DNA of 64,000 nt from Actinomycetota bacterium. GTDB taxonomy: Bacteria > Actinomycetota > Acidimicrobiia > IMCC26256 > PALSA-555. The notes beneath the pieces were generated by a model. The model was not told the DNA's origin and made no database searches. It saw only the letters and a program-made list of their open reading frames with translations. The stretch lies in NCBI GenBank assembly GCA_016870355.1, contig VGBR01000007.1, forward strand, positions 1 through 64,000. The letters run 5' to 3'. Position 1 is the first letter of the stretch. Every line of letters begins with the position of its first letter. A program made the position numbers and the translations under genes. Below are positions 15,952-24,904 of this stretch, piece after piece.

Positions 15952-16158
15952 TCAGCCGGACTTCTTGTCATCCTTCGACAGGAGCTTGTCGACGATCGCC
16001 CGGAGCTCCGGAGAGACGAACGAGCGGTCTTCCGCGGTGAGCGCGAAGTCGAGCGTGGCGTTCAGCGCGCGCTCGAGGTGCAAGTTGAGGATCCGCTTGG
16101 TGTCCTCGGTCGCTCGACGTGGGAGCGCGGCGATGCGCTGCGCGCCCGCCGCGACCTC
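15952..16158 (-). pseudogene. 3' remnant of an enoyl-CoA hydratase gene
   Basis: About 68 codons reading TEVAAGAQRIAALPRRATED and later LNLHLERALNATLDFALTA, ending SKDDKKSG: the C-terminal helices of a crotonase-family enzyme. The frame is closed by a stop just inside the end of the LivG-LivF gene and has no usable start. The oxyanion-hole and active-site parts are gone. It begins exactly where the transporter gene ends, so it looks like a deletion or insertion scar. Confidence 0.7.
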
Positions 16159-16160
16159 TG

Positions 16161-17732
16161 TCAGCGGTGCGCCTCAGTGCCCTGGATCGCCAGCAGCCGT
16201 TCGGAGACATCTCCGAGCTCGGCGACCGATCCGTCGTATACCACTTCACCGTGCTTGAGCAGCACCACCGAGTCGGCGATCCGCAAGGCGTGGCCGACGT
16301 ACTGCTCGATGATGAGCAGCGTCGTGCCGGTCTGTCGTACCTTCTCCAACGTCGCATAGACCTCGTCGACGACGATCGGCGCGAGCCCGAGCGACAGCTC
16401 GTCGACGATGAGCAACCGCGGTGGGCGCACCAGCACCCGTGCGAGCGCGAGCATCCGCTGCTCGCCGCCGGAGAGCGTGCCGGCCAACTGCGTGCGGCGC
16501 TCGCCGAGCCGGGGGAAGAGCTCGAACGCACGCTCGAGCCCGCCAGCGACGGCATGCCGGCCGAGGTTTCGTCGGAAGTCGAGGGTCAGGTTCTCCTCGA
16601 CCGTGAGGGAGCTGAACACGGACCGACCTTCGGGTGCATGCACGACGCCACGCAGTGCGATGTCCCAGGGCGGCATGCCGGTGATAGTGGCTCCGTCGAA
16701 GATCACCTCACCGTCGGTGACGGGCACCAAGCCGGTGATGACTCGGGCGATCGTCGTCTTGCCGGCACCGTTCCCGCTGAGCAGTGCCGTGACGCTCTTC
16801 TCCGGGAGCGAGAACGAGACCCCGAACAGCGCTCGGAACGGACCATATGCCGCATCGACGTCCTTCATCTCGAGCAGTGGTCGACCGGGGGCTCCAGCCG
16901 CAGTTGCCTCGGCACCGGACGTGGTGACGGCCGCGTTCGTGCTCTCGGTGTCCTCGGCGTGCGTCGTGCCGTGCTCACCGAGGTAGGCATGCTGCACCGC
17001 GCCATCCTTCATCACGTCGGCGGTCGGCCCTTGTGCGATCAGCGTGCCGAAGTCGAGGACGTAGAGACGCTTTGCGAACGCTTGGACCATGCCGATGTCG
17101 TGCTCGACGAGCAGGATCGCGGTCCCGCGCTCACGCTGCACCTCCTGGAGCATCTGCACGACCTCTTGGGTCTCGTGCTGGTCGAGTCCGGACGACGGCT
17201 CGTCGAGCAGCAGCAGCTTCGGCTCGGTCATGAGCGCTCGACCGAGCTCCACGAGCCGGGCTCGTCCGAGGCTGAGCGCCTCGATGCGCTTGTCCCCGAC
17301 GTCGTCGAGTCCGAGGAGCGTGAGCGTCGCTTGGGCGCGCCCCAGCTCGTCTTCGGTTGGGCGGGAAAGGTTGAGGCAGTCCTTCCAGAGCCGACCCGTC
17401 CCCAGGCGCGCGCGCTCCGCGACGAGCAGGTGCTCACGAACCGTCATGCCACCGAAGAGCTCGATCCGCTGGAACGTCCGACCGAAGCCGAGGCGGGCGC
17501 GCGTGTGGACCGGGTGACGAGTGATGTTCGTCCCGTCGAAGTGGACCCTGCCGGAATCGGGCTTGAGCATTCCGAGCAGGCAGTTGAAGAACGTGGTCTT
17601 TCCGGCGCCGTTCGGGCCGATGAGGCCGACCGCCTCGCCCGCGTCGACGGTGAGCGACACGTTGTCGAGTGCGGTGATGCCGGCAAACCGCTTGGTGATC
17701 CCGCGGGCGTCGAGCAAGGTCACATCGTTCAT
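16161..17732 (-). CDS. LIV-type double ATPase fusion (LivG-LivF), system 2
   Basis: 523-residue protein with two ABC ATPase domains. Residues about 1-260 are LivG-like (Walker A GPNGAGKTT, signature LSLGRARLVELG, Walker B LLLDEPSSGLDQHE). About 280-523 is LivF-like (Walker A SGNGAGKTT, LSGGEQRMLALAR, Walker B LIVDELSLGLAP). A Thr/Ala/Glu-rich linker separates them. ATG overlaps the stop of the permease fusion (ATGA). In the second half Walker A has Ser-Gly-Asn instead of Gly-Pro-Asn. Energises the LivH-LivM fusion encoded just upstream. Confidence 0.92.
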   Translation of the reverse strand: MNDVTLLDARGITKRFAGITALDNVSLTVDAGEAVGLIGPNGAGKTTFFNCLLGMLKPDSGRVHFDGTNITRHPVHTRARLGFGRTFQRIELFGGMTVREHLLVAERARLGTGRLWKDCLNLSRPTEDELGRAQATLTLLGLDDVGDKRIEALSLGRARLVELGRALMTEPKLLLLDEPSSGLDQHETQEVVQMLQEVQRERGTAILLVEHDIGMVQAFAKRLYVLDFGTLIAQGPTADVMKDGAVQHAYLGEHGTTHAEDTESTNAAVTTSGAEATAAGAPGRPLLEMKDVDAAYGPFRALFGVSFSLPEKSVTALLSGNGAGKTTIARVITGLVPVTDGEVIFDGATITGMPPWDIALRGVVHAPEGRSVFSSLTVEENLTLDFRRNLGRHAVAGGLERAFELFPRLGERRTQLAGTLSGGEQRMLALARVLVRPPRLLIVDELSLGLAPIVVDEVYATLEKVRQTGTTLLIIEQYVGHALRIADSVVLLKHGEVVYDGSVAELGDVSERLLAIQGTEAHR

Positions 17733-19699
17733 GTGGTGGCGACCTCCGGTCCAGGATCGTTGCGCCGATCGATGCGGCGCTGCATCCGCTCGAGCTGTTT
17801 GCGCTTGCCCGCCTCGACCAGCCCTTCTGGGTGCTTGGCGTAGCTGAATGCCGCGAGCCCGAAGAGCACGAACCGCAGCTCACCGGGGAAGCCGATCGCT
17901 TCGAGGAGCTCCGGGAAGAGCGCGAACGCGAGGCCGGCCTGGATCGCGCCTTCGACCGTGCGCGACCCGAGGGTCACCACCAGCACCAACCAGAACAGAC
18001 CCAAGAACGGTGAGAAGTTCACCCCGTAGTTGGCTTGCTCCTCGTGCAGCGAGAGCAACCCACCACCGAGACCCGCGATCGCCGCAGAGAGGGCAAAGGC
18101 GGTCACGCGCGCCCGCGCCGCACTGATGCCCAACGCCGTTGCCGCAGTCTCGCTGCCGCGCAGCGCATCGAGGAACTTCCCGGTGGTTCCGCGCCGGACG
18201 AACGCCACCAGCGTTCCGACGATGGCAAGCATCACGACGCTGAAGATGAAGAACGCTTGGTTCTCGTCCAGGAAGTCCGGTCGAGTGACCTGTGGCGGCA
18301 GCGTGCCGCCGCCGACCGCTTCGAGCGGCACGATGACGCTGTCGAAGAAGAGTGCGAACGCCAGGGTGGCCAGGGCGAGGTAGATGCCCCCGAGCCGTAG
18401 TGAGGGGATCGCGAGCAGCGCGCCGATGATCGCGGCGAACACGACGCCGACGACCAACGAGAGCAGCGGAGCCCCGACGTTGTCCGCGAGCTGCGCGGTC
18501 GAGAAGCAGCCGACGGCCGCGAACGTCGCTTGACTCAGCGAGATCTGGCCGGCCATCCCCGTGATCACGGTGATCGACAGGAAGATCAGCGAGAAGATGA
18601 CCGCCTTCGTGACGATGCCGACCCAGAAGACGTCGAGCGTGGTGAGCGTCACGACGATCGCGGCGATCGTGACGATCGCGCCGAACACCCAGGTGCCGAT
18701 CGTGAGGCTGCGGCTCCGCTCGGCCGCCGCGAGCCCCGGAGGCGGCGGGTCGACTCCCGACAGGGGGTCGGTCAGCTCCGCCTTCTGCCGCAGGCCCGGC
18801 CAGAAGAGCAAGAGGAGGAAGAGCACGACGAACGGCAACGACGGGCGCAGGCCGGTCGAGACGATGTTCCAGAACTCGCCGGCATTCGTCGGGAGATAGC
18901 CCGCGAGCATTCCCTGGAGGATGCCGAGGAGGATGCCCCCGAGGAGGGCCAGGGGGATGCTTGTGAGTCGGGCGAACGCCGCCGCGGCGATGGCCGCGAC
19001 GAGCAGCTGCGTGAAGCTGGTGACCTCGGTCTGCGCGTACAGCGGAGCGATCAGCACGCCGGCGAGGCCGGCGATGAAGCTGGAAAGCATCCATGCAACC
19101 ATGCTCACGCGGTCGGCGTTGATCCCGACGAGTGAGGTCATGCGCGGGCTCTCGACGACCGCCCGCATCTGGAGACCGATCGCCGAGTAGCGGAACAGGA
19201 GCGTCAGGATCACCACCGCAAAGACGGTCACGACCATCGTGACCGCCTGGCCGCCGTCGATCCCGTACCGCGCGCCGATCGGGTGGTAGATCTTGAACAC
19301 GCCGACGTCGAACGGCCAGATCGTCGGGGGCGAGTACTTGGTGTCTGCCCCGAACCACACCAGCTTGACGATCTCAGGGATCGCGACGAGAAGACCGAGT
19401 GAGGTGACGAGCTTCGCGAGCGCGGGCGCCGTGCGCAGGTAGCGGAACAGGAACCGGTCGAGCACGAGGCCGAGCAACGGCGCCAACACGACGACCGACA
19501 CGACAAAAGCCGGGAGGATGCCCCACTCCTCGTCGTTGCGCAGCGTGTAATAGGCCGCCGCGGACGTGAACGCCTGTGCCGCGAAGGCGAGGTTGAAGAC
19601 GCCAGAGGTCTTGTAGGCGAGGACGATGCCGACCGCGACGAGACCGAACACGCACCCGAATGGGAGCCCGCGGATGATGTAGCCGAGGAGCTCGCTCAC
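17729..19699 (-). CDS. LIV-type double permease fusion (LivH-LivM), system 2
   Basis: 656-residue membrane protein joining both permease subunits. First part: LivH with FGCVFGLVAVGIVLAYKTSG. Second part from about residue 335: LivM with VITGMAGQISLSQATFAAVG. GTG 19699 has AAGGA 4 nt upstream; an in-frame start at 19807 would add 36 non-membrane residues. The protein ends in a basic tail. Divergent from its presumed binding-protein gene by 179 bp. Differs from system 1, where LivG is also fused. Confidence 0.92.
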   Translation of the reverse strand: MSELLGYIIRGLPFGCVFGLVAVGIVLAYKTSGVFNLAFAAQAFTSAAAYYTLRNDEEWGILPAFVVSVVVLAPLLGLVLDRFLFRYLRTAPALAKLVTSLGLLVAIPEIVKLVWFGADTKYSPPTIWPFDVGVFKIYHPIGARYGIDGGQAVTMVVTVFAVVILTLLFRYSAIGLQMRAVVESPRMTSLVGINADRVSMVAWMLSSFIAGLAGVLIAPLYAQTEVTSFTQLLVAAIAAAAFARLTSIPLALLGGILLGILQGMLAGYLPTNAGEFWNIVSTGLRPSLPFVVLFLLLLFWPGLRQKAELTDPLSGVDPPPPGLAAAERSRSLTIGTWVFGAIVTIAAIVVTLTTLDVFWVGIVTKAVIFSLIFLSITVITGMAGQISLSQATFAAVGCFSTAQLADNVGAPLLSLVVGVVFAAIIGALLAIPSLRLGGIYLALATLAFALFFDSVIVPLEAVGGGTLPPQVTRPDFLDENQAFFIFSVVMLAIVGTLVAFVRRGTTGKFLDALRGSETAATALGISAARARVTAFALSAAIAGLGGGLLSLHEEQANYGVNFSPFLGLFWLVLVVTLGSRTVEGAIQAGLAFALFPELLEAIGFPGELRFVLFGLAAFSYAKHPEGLVEAGKRKQLERMQRRIDRRNDPGPEVATT

Positions 19700-19878
19700 C
19701 CGGTCCTTCCCTCCCGGCGGTACGCGTCGTGTCGCCAGCCCAGCACCCCAGGGGCGCTCTGGTGGGCGAGCGACGTGAGTGTTATAGATGGCGCTTCGGC
19801 AGGACACCAGCCGGTCGCGTGGTTCGTGGCTGGCTCACGACGTCATCGGGGGAACCGGATGTCAGGTGCTGTGTTCGC

Positions 19879-21144
19879 GTGAAACGTCGGGCCGCACTCG
19901 TGGCGGCGGTTGCGCTGATCGCCGCAGGGTCAGCGTCGATGGCCAGCGCTCAGGGCGACTTCCCGGCGGTCGACCAGCCCGGGGTGAGCGACACCGAGAT
20001 CCGGGTGGGTGGCGTGCTCACCGACACGATGAACCCGACGGGGGTCTCCTACGGTCCTGCGTTCGGCGGCGTCGAGGCCTACTTCGCGTACATCAACAAG
20101 ACCGAAGGCGGTGTGTACGGCCGCGAGCTCGTGCTGGCGTCCAAGCGCGACGACCAGCTCGGCAAGAACCGCGAGCAGGCCCAGGCGCTCGTCACGCAGG
20201 ACGACGTGTTCGCCGCGCTTCCGTTGGCAACCGCCCTCTTCACCGGCGCGTCGGTCTTCGTCGAGGAAGGGATCCCGGCCTTCGGCTGGAACATCAACGC
20301 GGAGTTCGGCAATGAGGACAACACGCCCGGGCCCGCGAACCTGTTCGGAACCGCGGGCTCCTTCAGCTGCTTCACGTGTGCCCAGGCAGGGCTCGGCACC
20401 TGGTTGCCCCGGGAGATCGGCGCCAAGAAGGTCGGCATCCTCGCGTACGGCGTCGTGCAGTCGGCCGCCTGCGCGACGGGGAGCGAGAACAGTTTCGAGA
20501 AGTACGAGACCGCCGAGGTCGTGTTCGTCGACAAGGCCCTCGCGTTCGGCAACCCCGACTTCAGTGCGCAGGTCGCGCAGATGGTCGACGAGGAGGTCGA
20601 CTACGTCGTGGCATGCATCGACTTCAACGGCATCATCAACCTTCGCAAGGAGATGCTGCGCCAGGGCTTGGAAGCAGCCCAACTGCTCCCGAATGCGTAC
20701 GAGCACGAGACGATTGCCGAGAACCAGCAGTTCCTGAACGGTCTCTACGTCGCGACGTTGTTCGCCCCGCTCGAGACCAAGCCCATGCCACCCGCGGTGA
20801 AGCTCTTCAAGAAGTGGATGAAGAAGACCGGTGCCGACATCACCGAGAACGCGATCATCGGCTGGATCAACGCCGATCTGTTCGTGACCGGTCTCAAGGC
20901 TGCGGGTGAGAACTTCACCCGCGAGAACGTGATCGATGCCATCAACCAGATGACCGACTACACCGCCAACGGGTTCCTCCCACCGGTCGACTGGACGACC
21001 GCGCACGAGGACGACCAGGACTGCATGGCGCTCCTGAAGATCGTGAACGGGAAGTTCAAGCCCGTGGTGGGTGAGAAGGGCAAGCCGTTCCTCTGCTTCT
21101 CCAATGACCTCGGGAAGGTGCCGAAGGATCCCGACACGGCGTAG
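19879..21144 (+). CDS. LIV-type ABC transporter substrate-binding protein, system 2
   Basis: 421-residue exported binding protein. Signal peptide: KRR, then ALVAAVALIAAGSASMASA and a likely cleavage after Ala-Gln. The mature N-terminus TEIRVGGVLTDTMNP is the first Leu/Ile/Val-binding-fold strand. Four Cys lie in the middle (SCFTCA and others), suggesting disulfides. GTG 19879 chosen because it starts the signal peptide directly; the ribosome site is weak. Divergent from the LivH-LivM/LivG-LivF operon, with which it would form importer 2. Confidence 0.9.
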   Translation: MKRRAALVAAVALIAAGSASMASAQGDFPAVDQPGVSDTEIRVGGVLTDTMNPTGVSYGPAFGGVEAYFAYINKTEGGVYGRELVLASKRDDQLGKNREQAQALVTQDDVFAALPLATALFTGASVFVEEGIPAFGWNINAEFGNEDNTPGPANLFGTAGSFSCFTCAQAGLGTWLPREIGAKKVGILAYGVVQSAACATGSENSFEKYETAEVVFVDKALAFGNPDFSAQVAQMVDEEVDYVVACIDFNGIINLRKEMLRQGLEAAQLLPNAYEHETIAENQQFLNGLYVATLFAPLETKPMPPAVKLFKKWMKKTGADITENAIIGWINADLFVTGLKAAGENFTRENVIDAINQMTDYTANGFLPPVDWTTAHEDDQDCMALLKIVNGKFKPVVGEKGKPFLCFSNDLGKVPKDPDTA

Positions 21145-21291
21145 CCGGGCCGATCATCACCCGCTTCGCCGACCGGCTCGTGTTCGAACCCACGCCCCGG
21201 TGATGAAGACAACCGGACCGTGCTCGCCGGTCAGCATCTTCTCTTTGTCAACCCGTCGTTGCGGGAAAGCGGAACAGCAAGCCTGGTATCT

Positions 21292-21306
21292 CTACTACCG
21301 TAGTAG
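21292..21306. promoter_or_regulatory. Palindromic operator of the toxin-antitoxin pair
   Basis: CTACTAC at 21292-21298 mirrors GTAGTAG at 21300-21306 around one central C, 12 bp before the antitoxin ATG. Antitoxins of this type normally repress their own promoter through such a palindrome; a -10-like TATCTC overlaps its left side. Confidence 0.65.
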
Positions 21307-21318
21307 TAGCCTTTGCGA

Positions 21319-21597
21319 ATGCCACGAGGAAGGCCGTCACCGAAGCTGGCGATCACCGTCGACGCCGATGTGCACGATCGTGTCCTCGACGCTGCCGCCG
21401 CCGAAGGTCTCAGCGTCTCGGCTTGGATGACGAACGCAGCGCGTCGCGCGCTGCTCGTTCGCGATGGCCTGGCTGCCGTCGCCGAATGGGAAGCCGAGCA
21501 CGGACCACTCACCGAGGCCGAGCTGGCCGCGGCCCACCAGCGTGTCGCCTCACAGGTCGGCAGGACCGCGGCCGGGGCGCGGCGGCGCTCAGCGTGA
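21319..21597 (+). CDS. Antitoxin (VapB-like, CopG/ribbon-helix-helix type)
   Basis: 92-residue small DNA-binding antitoxin. The N-terminal KLAITVDADVHDRVLDAAAA is a beta strand followed by helices as in ribbon-helix-helix proteins, then SVSAWMTNAARRALL; the C-terminal half is Ala/Glu rich and would wrap the toxin. ATG 21319 preferred to the upstream TTG at 21313. The stop overlaps the toxin start (GTGA), giving coupled synthesis. Preceded by a palindromic operator. Confidence 0.8.
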   Translation: MPRGRPSPKLAITVDADVHDRVLDAAAAEGLSVSAWMTNAARRALLVRDGLAAVAEWEAEHGPLTEAELAAAHQRVASQVGRTAAGARRRSA

Positions 21598-21971
21598 GCG
21601 TCGTGTACGACTCCGGGGCGCTGATTGCTGCGGAGCGGTCCGACCGAACGGTGTGGGCGGATCATCGTGCGCGTCTCGAGCTGGGACTCGTACCGATCGC
21701 CACGGCTCCGGTCGTTGCCCAAGTGAGTCGATCAGGGCGACAAGCGCAGCTACGCCGTTTCCTGCGGGGCTGCGACATCGTGCCATTCGCGCACGACGAA
21801 GCGCACGACGTTGGTGAGCTCGCCGGTCGATCGGGTTCATCAGATGTCGTCGACGTTCACCTCATAGCGATTGCTCATCGACGACAGGTCGGCGTCGTGA
21901 CATCCGATGAGAACGATCTCACGCCAATCGCCGATGCGCGTCGACCGCGGGTCGCTCTCATTCGCGTCTGA
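21594..21971 (+). CDS. PIN-domain toxin ribonuclease (VapC-like)
   Basis: 125-residue PIN-domain protein, a Mg-dependent RNase toxin. Acidic active-site residues: Asp6 in VVYDSGAL, Glu14, the Asp pair in SSDVVDVHLIAIA, and Asp in VTSDENDL near the C-terminus. GTG 21594 overlaps the antitoxin stop. Length and arrangement are those of VapC-type toxins, which cut tRNA or rRNA; the target here is unknown. Confidence 0.85.
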   Translation: MSVVYDSGALIAAERSDRTVWADHRARLELGLVPIATAPVVAQVSRSGRQAQLRRFLRGCDIVPFAHDEAHDVGELAGRSGSSDVVDVHLIAIAHRRQVGVVTSDENDLTPIADARRPRVALIRV

Positions 21972-22122
21972 GACCGCCACCGGCTCCGAACGCATTCTCG
22001 TGCAGGGCGCCAATCCATCCATCTCAGGAGAGAGCACCCCGGCACCGCAGCGTTCGTGCGCTCGACGTACGGTGAGGTGCTCGCCTCCGGGCGTTTGTGC
22101 AGGTCAGGTGCTTGTTCGGGGC

Positions 22123-22142
22123 TGTCACACCCCTGTGGTTCA
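22123..22142 (+). promoter_or_regulatory. Promoter-region motif shared with 55339-55358
   Basis: TGTCACACCC followed by CTGTGGTTCA. The same motif with changes only at two or three positions lies before the 64-residue gene at 55368. It is about 90 bp before the DUF222 start. Spacing and position suggest a promoter or regulator site; the regulator is unknown. Confidence 0.5.
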
Positions 22143-22231
22143 CTGCATCGGTAGCGCCTCGCGGACGGGCCTGACGTCCTGCCACTGGATCCGGCCGGCA
22201 GCTCGCCGGACGGTCGAGACGGAGCAGAGCC

Positions 22232-23365
22232 ATGTCCGTGGTGCCCGCGGCGATCGACGTCGCCAGCCAGGAGAGGTTCGACTTCTCGGCGCGCGTCGAT
22301 GCCTTGCGCGCCCAGCCCAACGCGGCGCTGCGCGAGAGGGTCCAGTGGGCGCGGCTCCAGCAGGAGCGCTGGTGGCTCGAGGAGCTCGCCGCGACCCGCG
22401 TGCTCGACGATCGCGAGGCGCTGGCGTCGCTGCCCGATGCGACCCAGTCCACGCGCACCAACCGGACGAACCTGCGGGTGGCCCGGGAGCTGGAGTCGCT
22501 GCCCGAGATCGCGGCGGCCGCGCACGAGGGCGAGATCTCACGGGATCAGCTGTCGCCATTGGTGGAGGTCGCCACTCCAGAGACCGATGGGGACTGGGCT
22601 CGGCGGGGGGCGCGCATGCCGGCCAACGACCTGGAGCGCATGGCGCGCCGGGTCCAGAAGGTCACCGCCGCCGACGCCGCGGCCCGCAATCAGGCGCGCG
22701 AGCTGCGAATGTGGCGCGACGGCGCGCGGGGGATGGCGCTGGGTCGCTGGTCGTTGCCCGACGTGAACGGCGTGTTGGTCGAGAAGGTGCTCGACCACAT
22801 GGCCGAGCGCATGCGCCCCGCACGCGGCCAGAAGTGGGACTCGCTCGAACACCGGCGCGCCGATGCGCTCGTCGCGCTCGTCACCACGTATGCCGAGCTC
22901 GAACCGACCGGCAAGTTCCGCATCGAGATCGTCAACATCCACGATCCCAACGCCGTGTCGTTCGGTGCTTCCATCGACGGCATCCCCCTGCCCGACGAGA
23001 CCATCGCGGCATTGATGCCCAGGGCCAAGGTGCGCGACTGCGTCCCCGACGACAACGGTGTGGCCCGCACGGTCGACAAGCCGCGCCAAGCGCTGCCCAA
23101 GGACATCGAACGGCACGTGCGCCGCCGCGACCTCAGCTGTCGCTGTGGCTGCGGCGAGACCCGCAATCTGCACATCCATCACACCGATCCGGTCAGCCAA
23201 CACGGCGACAGCTGGGATGTTCGCAAGCTCGCGCTCGTCGCCAGCTACCACCATTCACTCTTCGAACCTCACGGTCCCTACCGCATGATCGGCAACGCCG
23301 AAGAGCCCGGGGACCTGCGCGTCGTGCACCGCGACGATCTGGCCCGCGAGGGTCCCGATCCCTAG
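22232..23365 (+). CDS. DUF222 / 13E12-repeat protein with HNH endonuclease domain
   Basis: 377-residue protein of the actinobacterial DUF222 (REP13E12) family. Residues about 1-280 are the helical DUF222 part (AARNQARELRMW, LVEKVLDHMAERM). The C-terminus is an HNH nuclease: Cys pairs in CRCGCGETR, then NLHIHHTDP and LVASYHHSLFEPHG. GGAG 8 nt before the ATG fixes the start. Such genes occur in many copies in actinobacteria and may behave as selfish or recombination-prone elements; biological role unsettled. Usually longer relatives (400-500 residues) exist. Confidence 0.88.
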   Translation: MSVVPAAIDVASQERFDFSARVDALRAQPNAALRERVQWARLQQERWWLEELAATRVLDDREALASLPDATQSTRTNRTNLRVARELESLPEIAAAAHEGEISRDQLSPLVEVATPETDGDWARRGARMPANDLERMARRVQKVTAADAAARNQARELRMWRDGARGMALGRWSLPDVNGVLVEKVLDHMAERMRPARGQKWDSLEHRRADALVALVTTYAELEPTGKFRIEIVNIHDPNAVSFGASIDGIPLPDETIAALMPRAKVRDCVPDDNGVARTVDKPRQALPKDIERHVRRRDLSCRCGCGETRNLHIHHTDPVSQHGDSWDVRKLALVASYHHSLFEPHGPYRMIGNAEEPGDLRVVHRDDLAREGPDP

Positions 23366-23425
23366 CGACCCCGTGCGGTGGTGGTCACTTCCCCGCCAGC
23401 TCCTTGACAACTGAAGATGCACGAC

Positions 23426-23458
23426 CGGGCGCGCTCGAAGCGAGGGCGAGCGCGCCCG
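23426..23458. terminator. Bidirectional hairpin between convergent genes
   Basis: Arms CGGGCGCGCTCG (23426-23437) and CGAGCGCGCCCG (23447-23458) pair perfectly over 12 bp with a 9-nt loop, between the DUF222 gene and the hydrolase on the other strand. There is no T run. Confidence 0.7.
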
Positions 23459-23483
23459 CGCCCTCGACGGGGGTCACCGTCGT

Positions 23484-24182
23484 TCAGCGCGCGAGGTCGT
23501 CGAGGACGGCCGCGACCGTCTCGGGCTGGCTGACCATGCACATGTGGCCGGCGTCGAGATCGACCAGCTTGCAGTGACCGACGTTGTTCGCGAATCGCAG
23601 TTGCTTCTCCGCAGAGACGATGGCGTCCTGCAAGGTGCGGATCCAGGTGCGGGGCATGCTCGATCGCAATGGTGTGAGATCGACCGCGTCAGTCGTCAGG
23701 CGCGGTGCTTCGGCCACGAGGCGCTCGACGCACCACGCGAACTGTGCCTCATCGAGATCCTCGCCGAGCACGAGCTTGGCCACCGCTTCGTCCATCACCC
23801 GAGGTTCGATGTCGCCGTTCGCGCGTACGAGCTCCAGGACCTCGGGGTCGAGGGTGTCGAGGCACGACGTTCCGTCGTCGGGGACCGTGCACGCGATGAA
23901 CACCGCGTGACGCACGCGCTCGCCGAGCCTTCCGATGATGGTGGGCATCGACGCACCCGCGAGCGAGTGCCCGACGAGCACGAGCTCGTCGAAGCCCGCG
24001 GCATCGACGTCGGCGAGCACCGACGCGGCGCAGTCGGCGAACGTCACCGCACGCAGGTCCGCCGGATGCCGGCCGCGGCCGGGGAGATCGACGGCGAGCG
24101 CAGGGCCGGCGAGGTGCGGCACCAGGAGGTCCCAGCACCGGTGGTCCAAGCCGCCCCCGTGGACGAGCACGATCGGGGTCAC
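23484..24182 (-). CDS. Alpha/beta hydrolase (esterase-like)
   Basis: 232-residue alpha/beta hydrolase. Seen: N-terminal PIVLVHGGGLDHRCW (oxyanion hole), DLPGRGRHPADLR, nucleophile VGHSLAGAS, and C-terminal DAGHMCMVSQPETVAAVLD carrying the catalytic His. GTG 24182 overlaps the stop of the enoyl-CoA hydratase gene. Last gene of a six-gene run that starts at 27305. Resembles methyl/salicylic esterase-type small hydrolases; substrate unknown. Confidence 0.85.
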   Translation of the reverse strand: MTPIVLVHGGGLDHRCWDLLVPHLAGPALAVDLPGRGRHPADLRAVTFADCAASVLADVDAAGFDELVLVGHSLAGASMPTIIGRLGERVRHAVFIACTVPDDGTSCLDTLDPEVLELVRANGDIEPRVMDEAVAKLVLGEDLDEAQFAWCVERLVAEAPRLTTDAVDLTPLRSSMPRTWIRTLQDAIVSAEKQLRFANNVGHCKLVDLDAGHMCMVSQPETVAAVLDDLAR

Positions 24183-24904
24183 GGGTTGCCGGCTTCCCCG
24201 TCGCGCGCCCGCCATGCGTCGGCCGCGTCCCGTTCCAGACGGAGGGCATCGCCGAACGGCAGCCGCTGGGTGCGGCGGAAGAGGTCGACCTGGCGCCGGA
24301 CGGCGTCCTGGTCGTTGGCACGGATCGACTGCGCGAGCTCGTACGTGCGAGGAAGCAACGCGTCGTGGGGCACGACGTGGTTGACGAGTCCGATCCGCAG
24401 GGCTTCCGGCGCGTCGACGAGCGTCCCGGTGAGCGAGAGCTCGACGGCCTTGCGACGGCCCACCGCGGCGGGGAGCGCCGCGCTCATGCCCCATCCGGGC
24501 ATCAAGCCGGCCTTGGCGTGGGTGTCGCCGAAGCGCGCCCGCTCCGACGCGACGATCAGGTCGCAGGCGAGCGCGAGCTCGAGCGCGCCGGTCACACACA
24601 CGCCGTTCACCGCGGCGATGGTCGGCTTCGGACAGGCGCGCACCGCCACGGTCGGGTCGAGGCGCTTCGGGAGCCCGCCGGGCGCCCGGATCTCCTTGAT
24701 GTCGGCGCCGGCCGAGAAGCTCGGGTCGGCGCCCGTGATCACGACGACGTCGATGCCGTCGTTCTCGCCCGCGCCGGTGAACAGCTCAGCGATGCGCTCT
24801 CGCATCGCCAGCGTCATCGCGTTGCGAGCTTCGGGACGGTCGATCGTGATCGTGCGCACCCCATCGGCATCGGCGACCCTCACCTGTTCGGCGGGGTCGC
24901 TCAC
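24179..24904 (-). CDS. Enoyl-CoA hydratase/isomerase family protein
   Basis: 241-residue crotonase. Seen: TITIDRPEARNAM, SAGADIKEI (oxyanion-hole strand) and AAVNGVCVTGALELALACDL. The loop at the usual catalytic Glu pair reads FGDTHAKAGLMPGWGM, with neither Glu conserved, so it may be an isomerase-type or other crotonase rather than a true hydratase. Overlaps both neighbours by 4 bp. Confidence 0.88.
   Translation of the reverse strand: MSDPAEQVRVADADGVRTITIDRPEARNAMTLAMRERIAELFTGAGENDGIDVVVITGADPSFSAGADIKEIRAPGGLPKRLDPTVAVRACPKPTIAAVNGVCVTGALELALACDLIVASERARFGDTHAKAGLMPGWGMSAALPAAVGRRKAVELSLTGTLVDAPEALRIGLVNHVVPHDALLPRTYELAQSIRANDQDAVRRQVDLFRRTQRLPFGDALRLERDAADAWRARDGEAGNP

Noticed and set aside
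19783-19788. TATAGA as a -10 box for the second LIV binding protein
   Set aside because: No matching -35 element and about 90 bp from the chosen start; not enough to call a promoter.
21292-21309. CTA/TAG trinucleotide run as a start of a repeat array
   Set aside because: It is a single palindrome of 15 bp with one extra TAG, not an array.
24179-24904. Specific naming as a crotonyl-CoA hydratase
   Set aside because: Neither active-site Glu is clearly present, so only the family is given.
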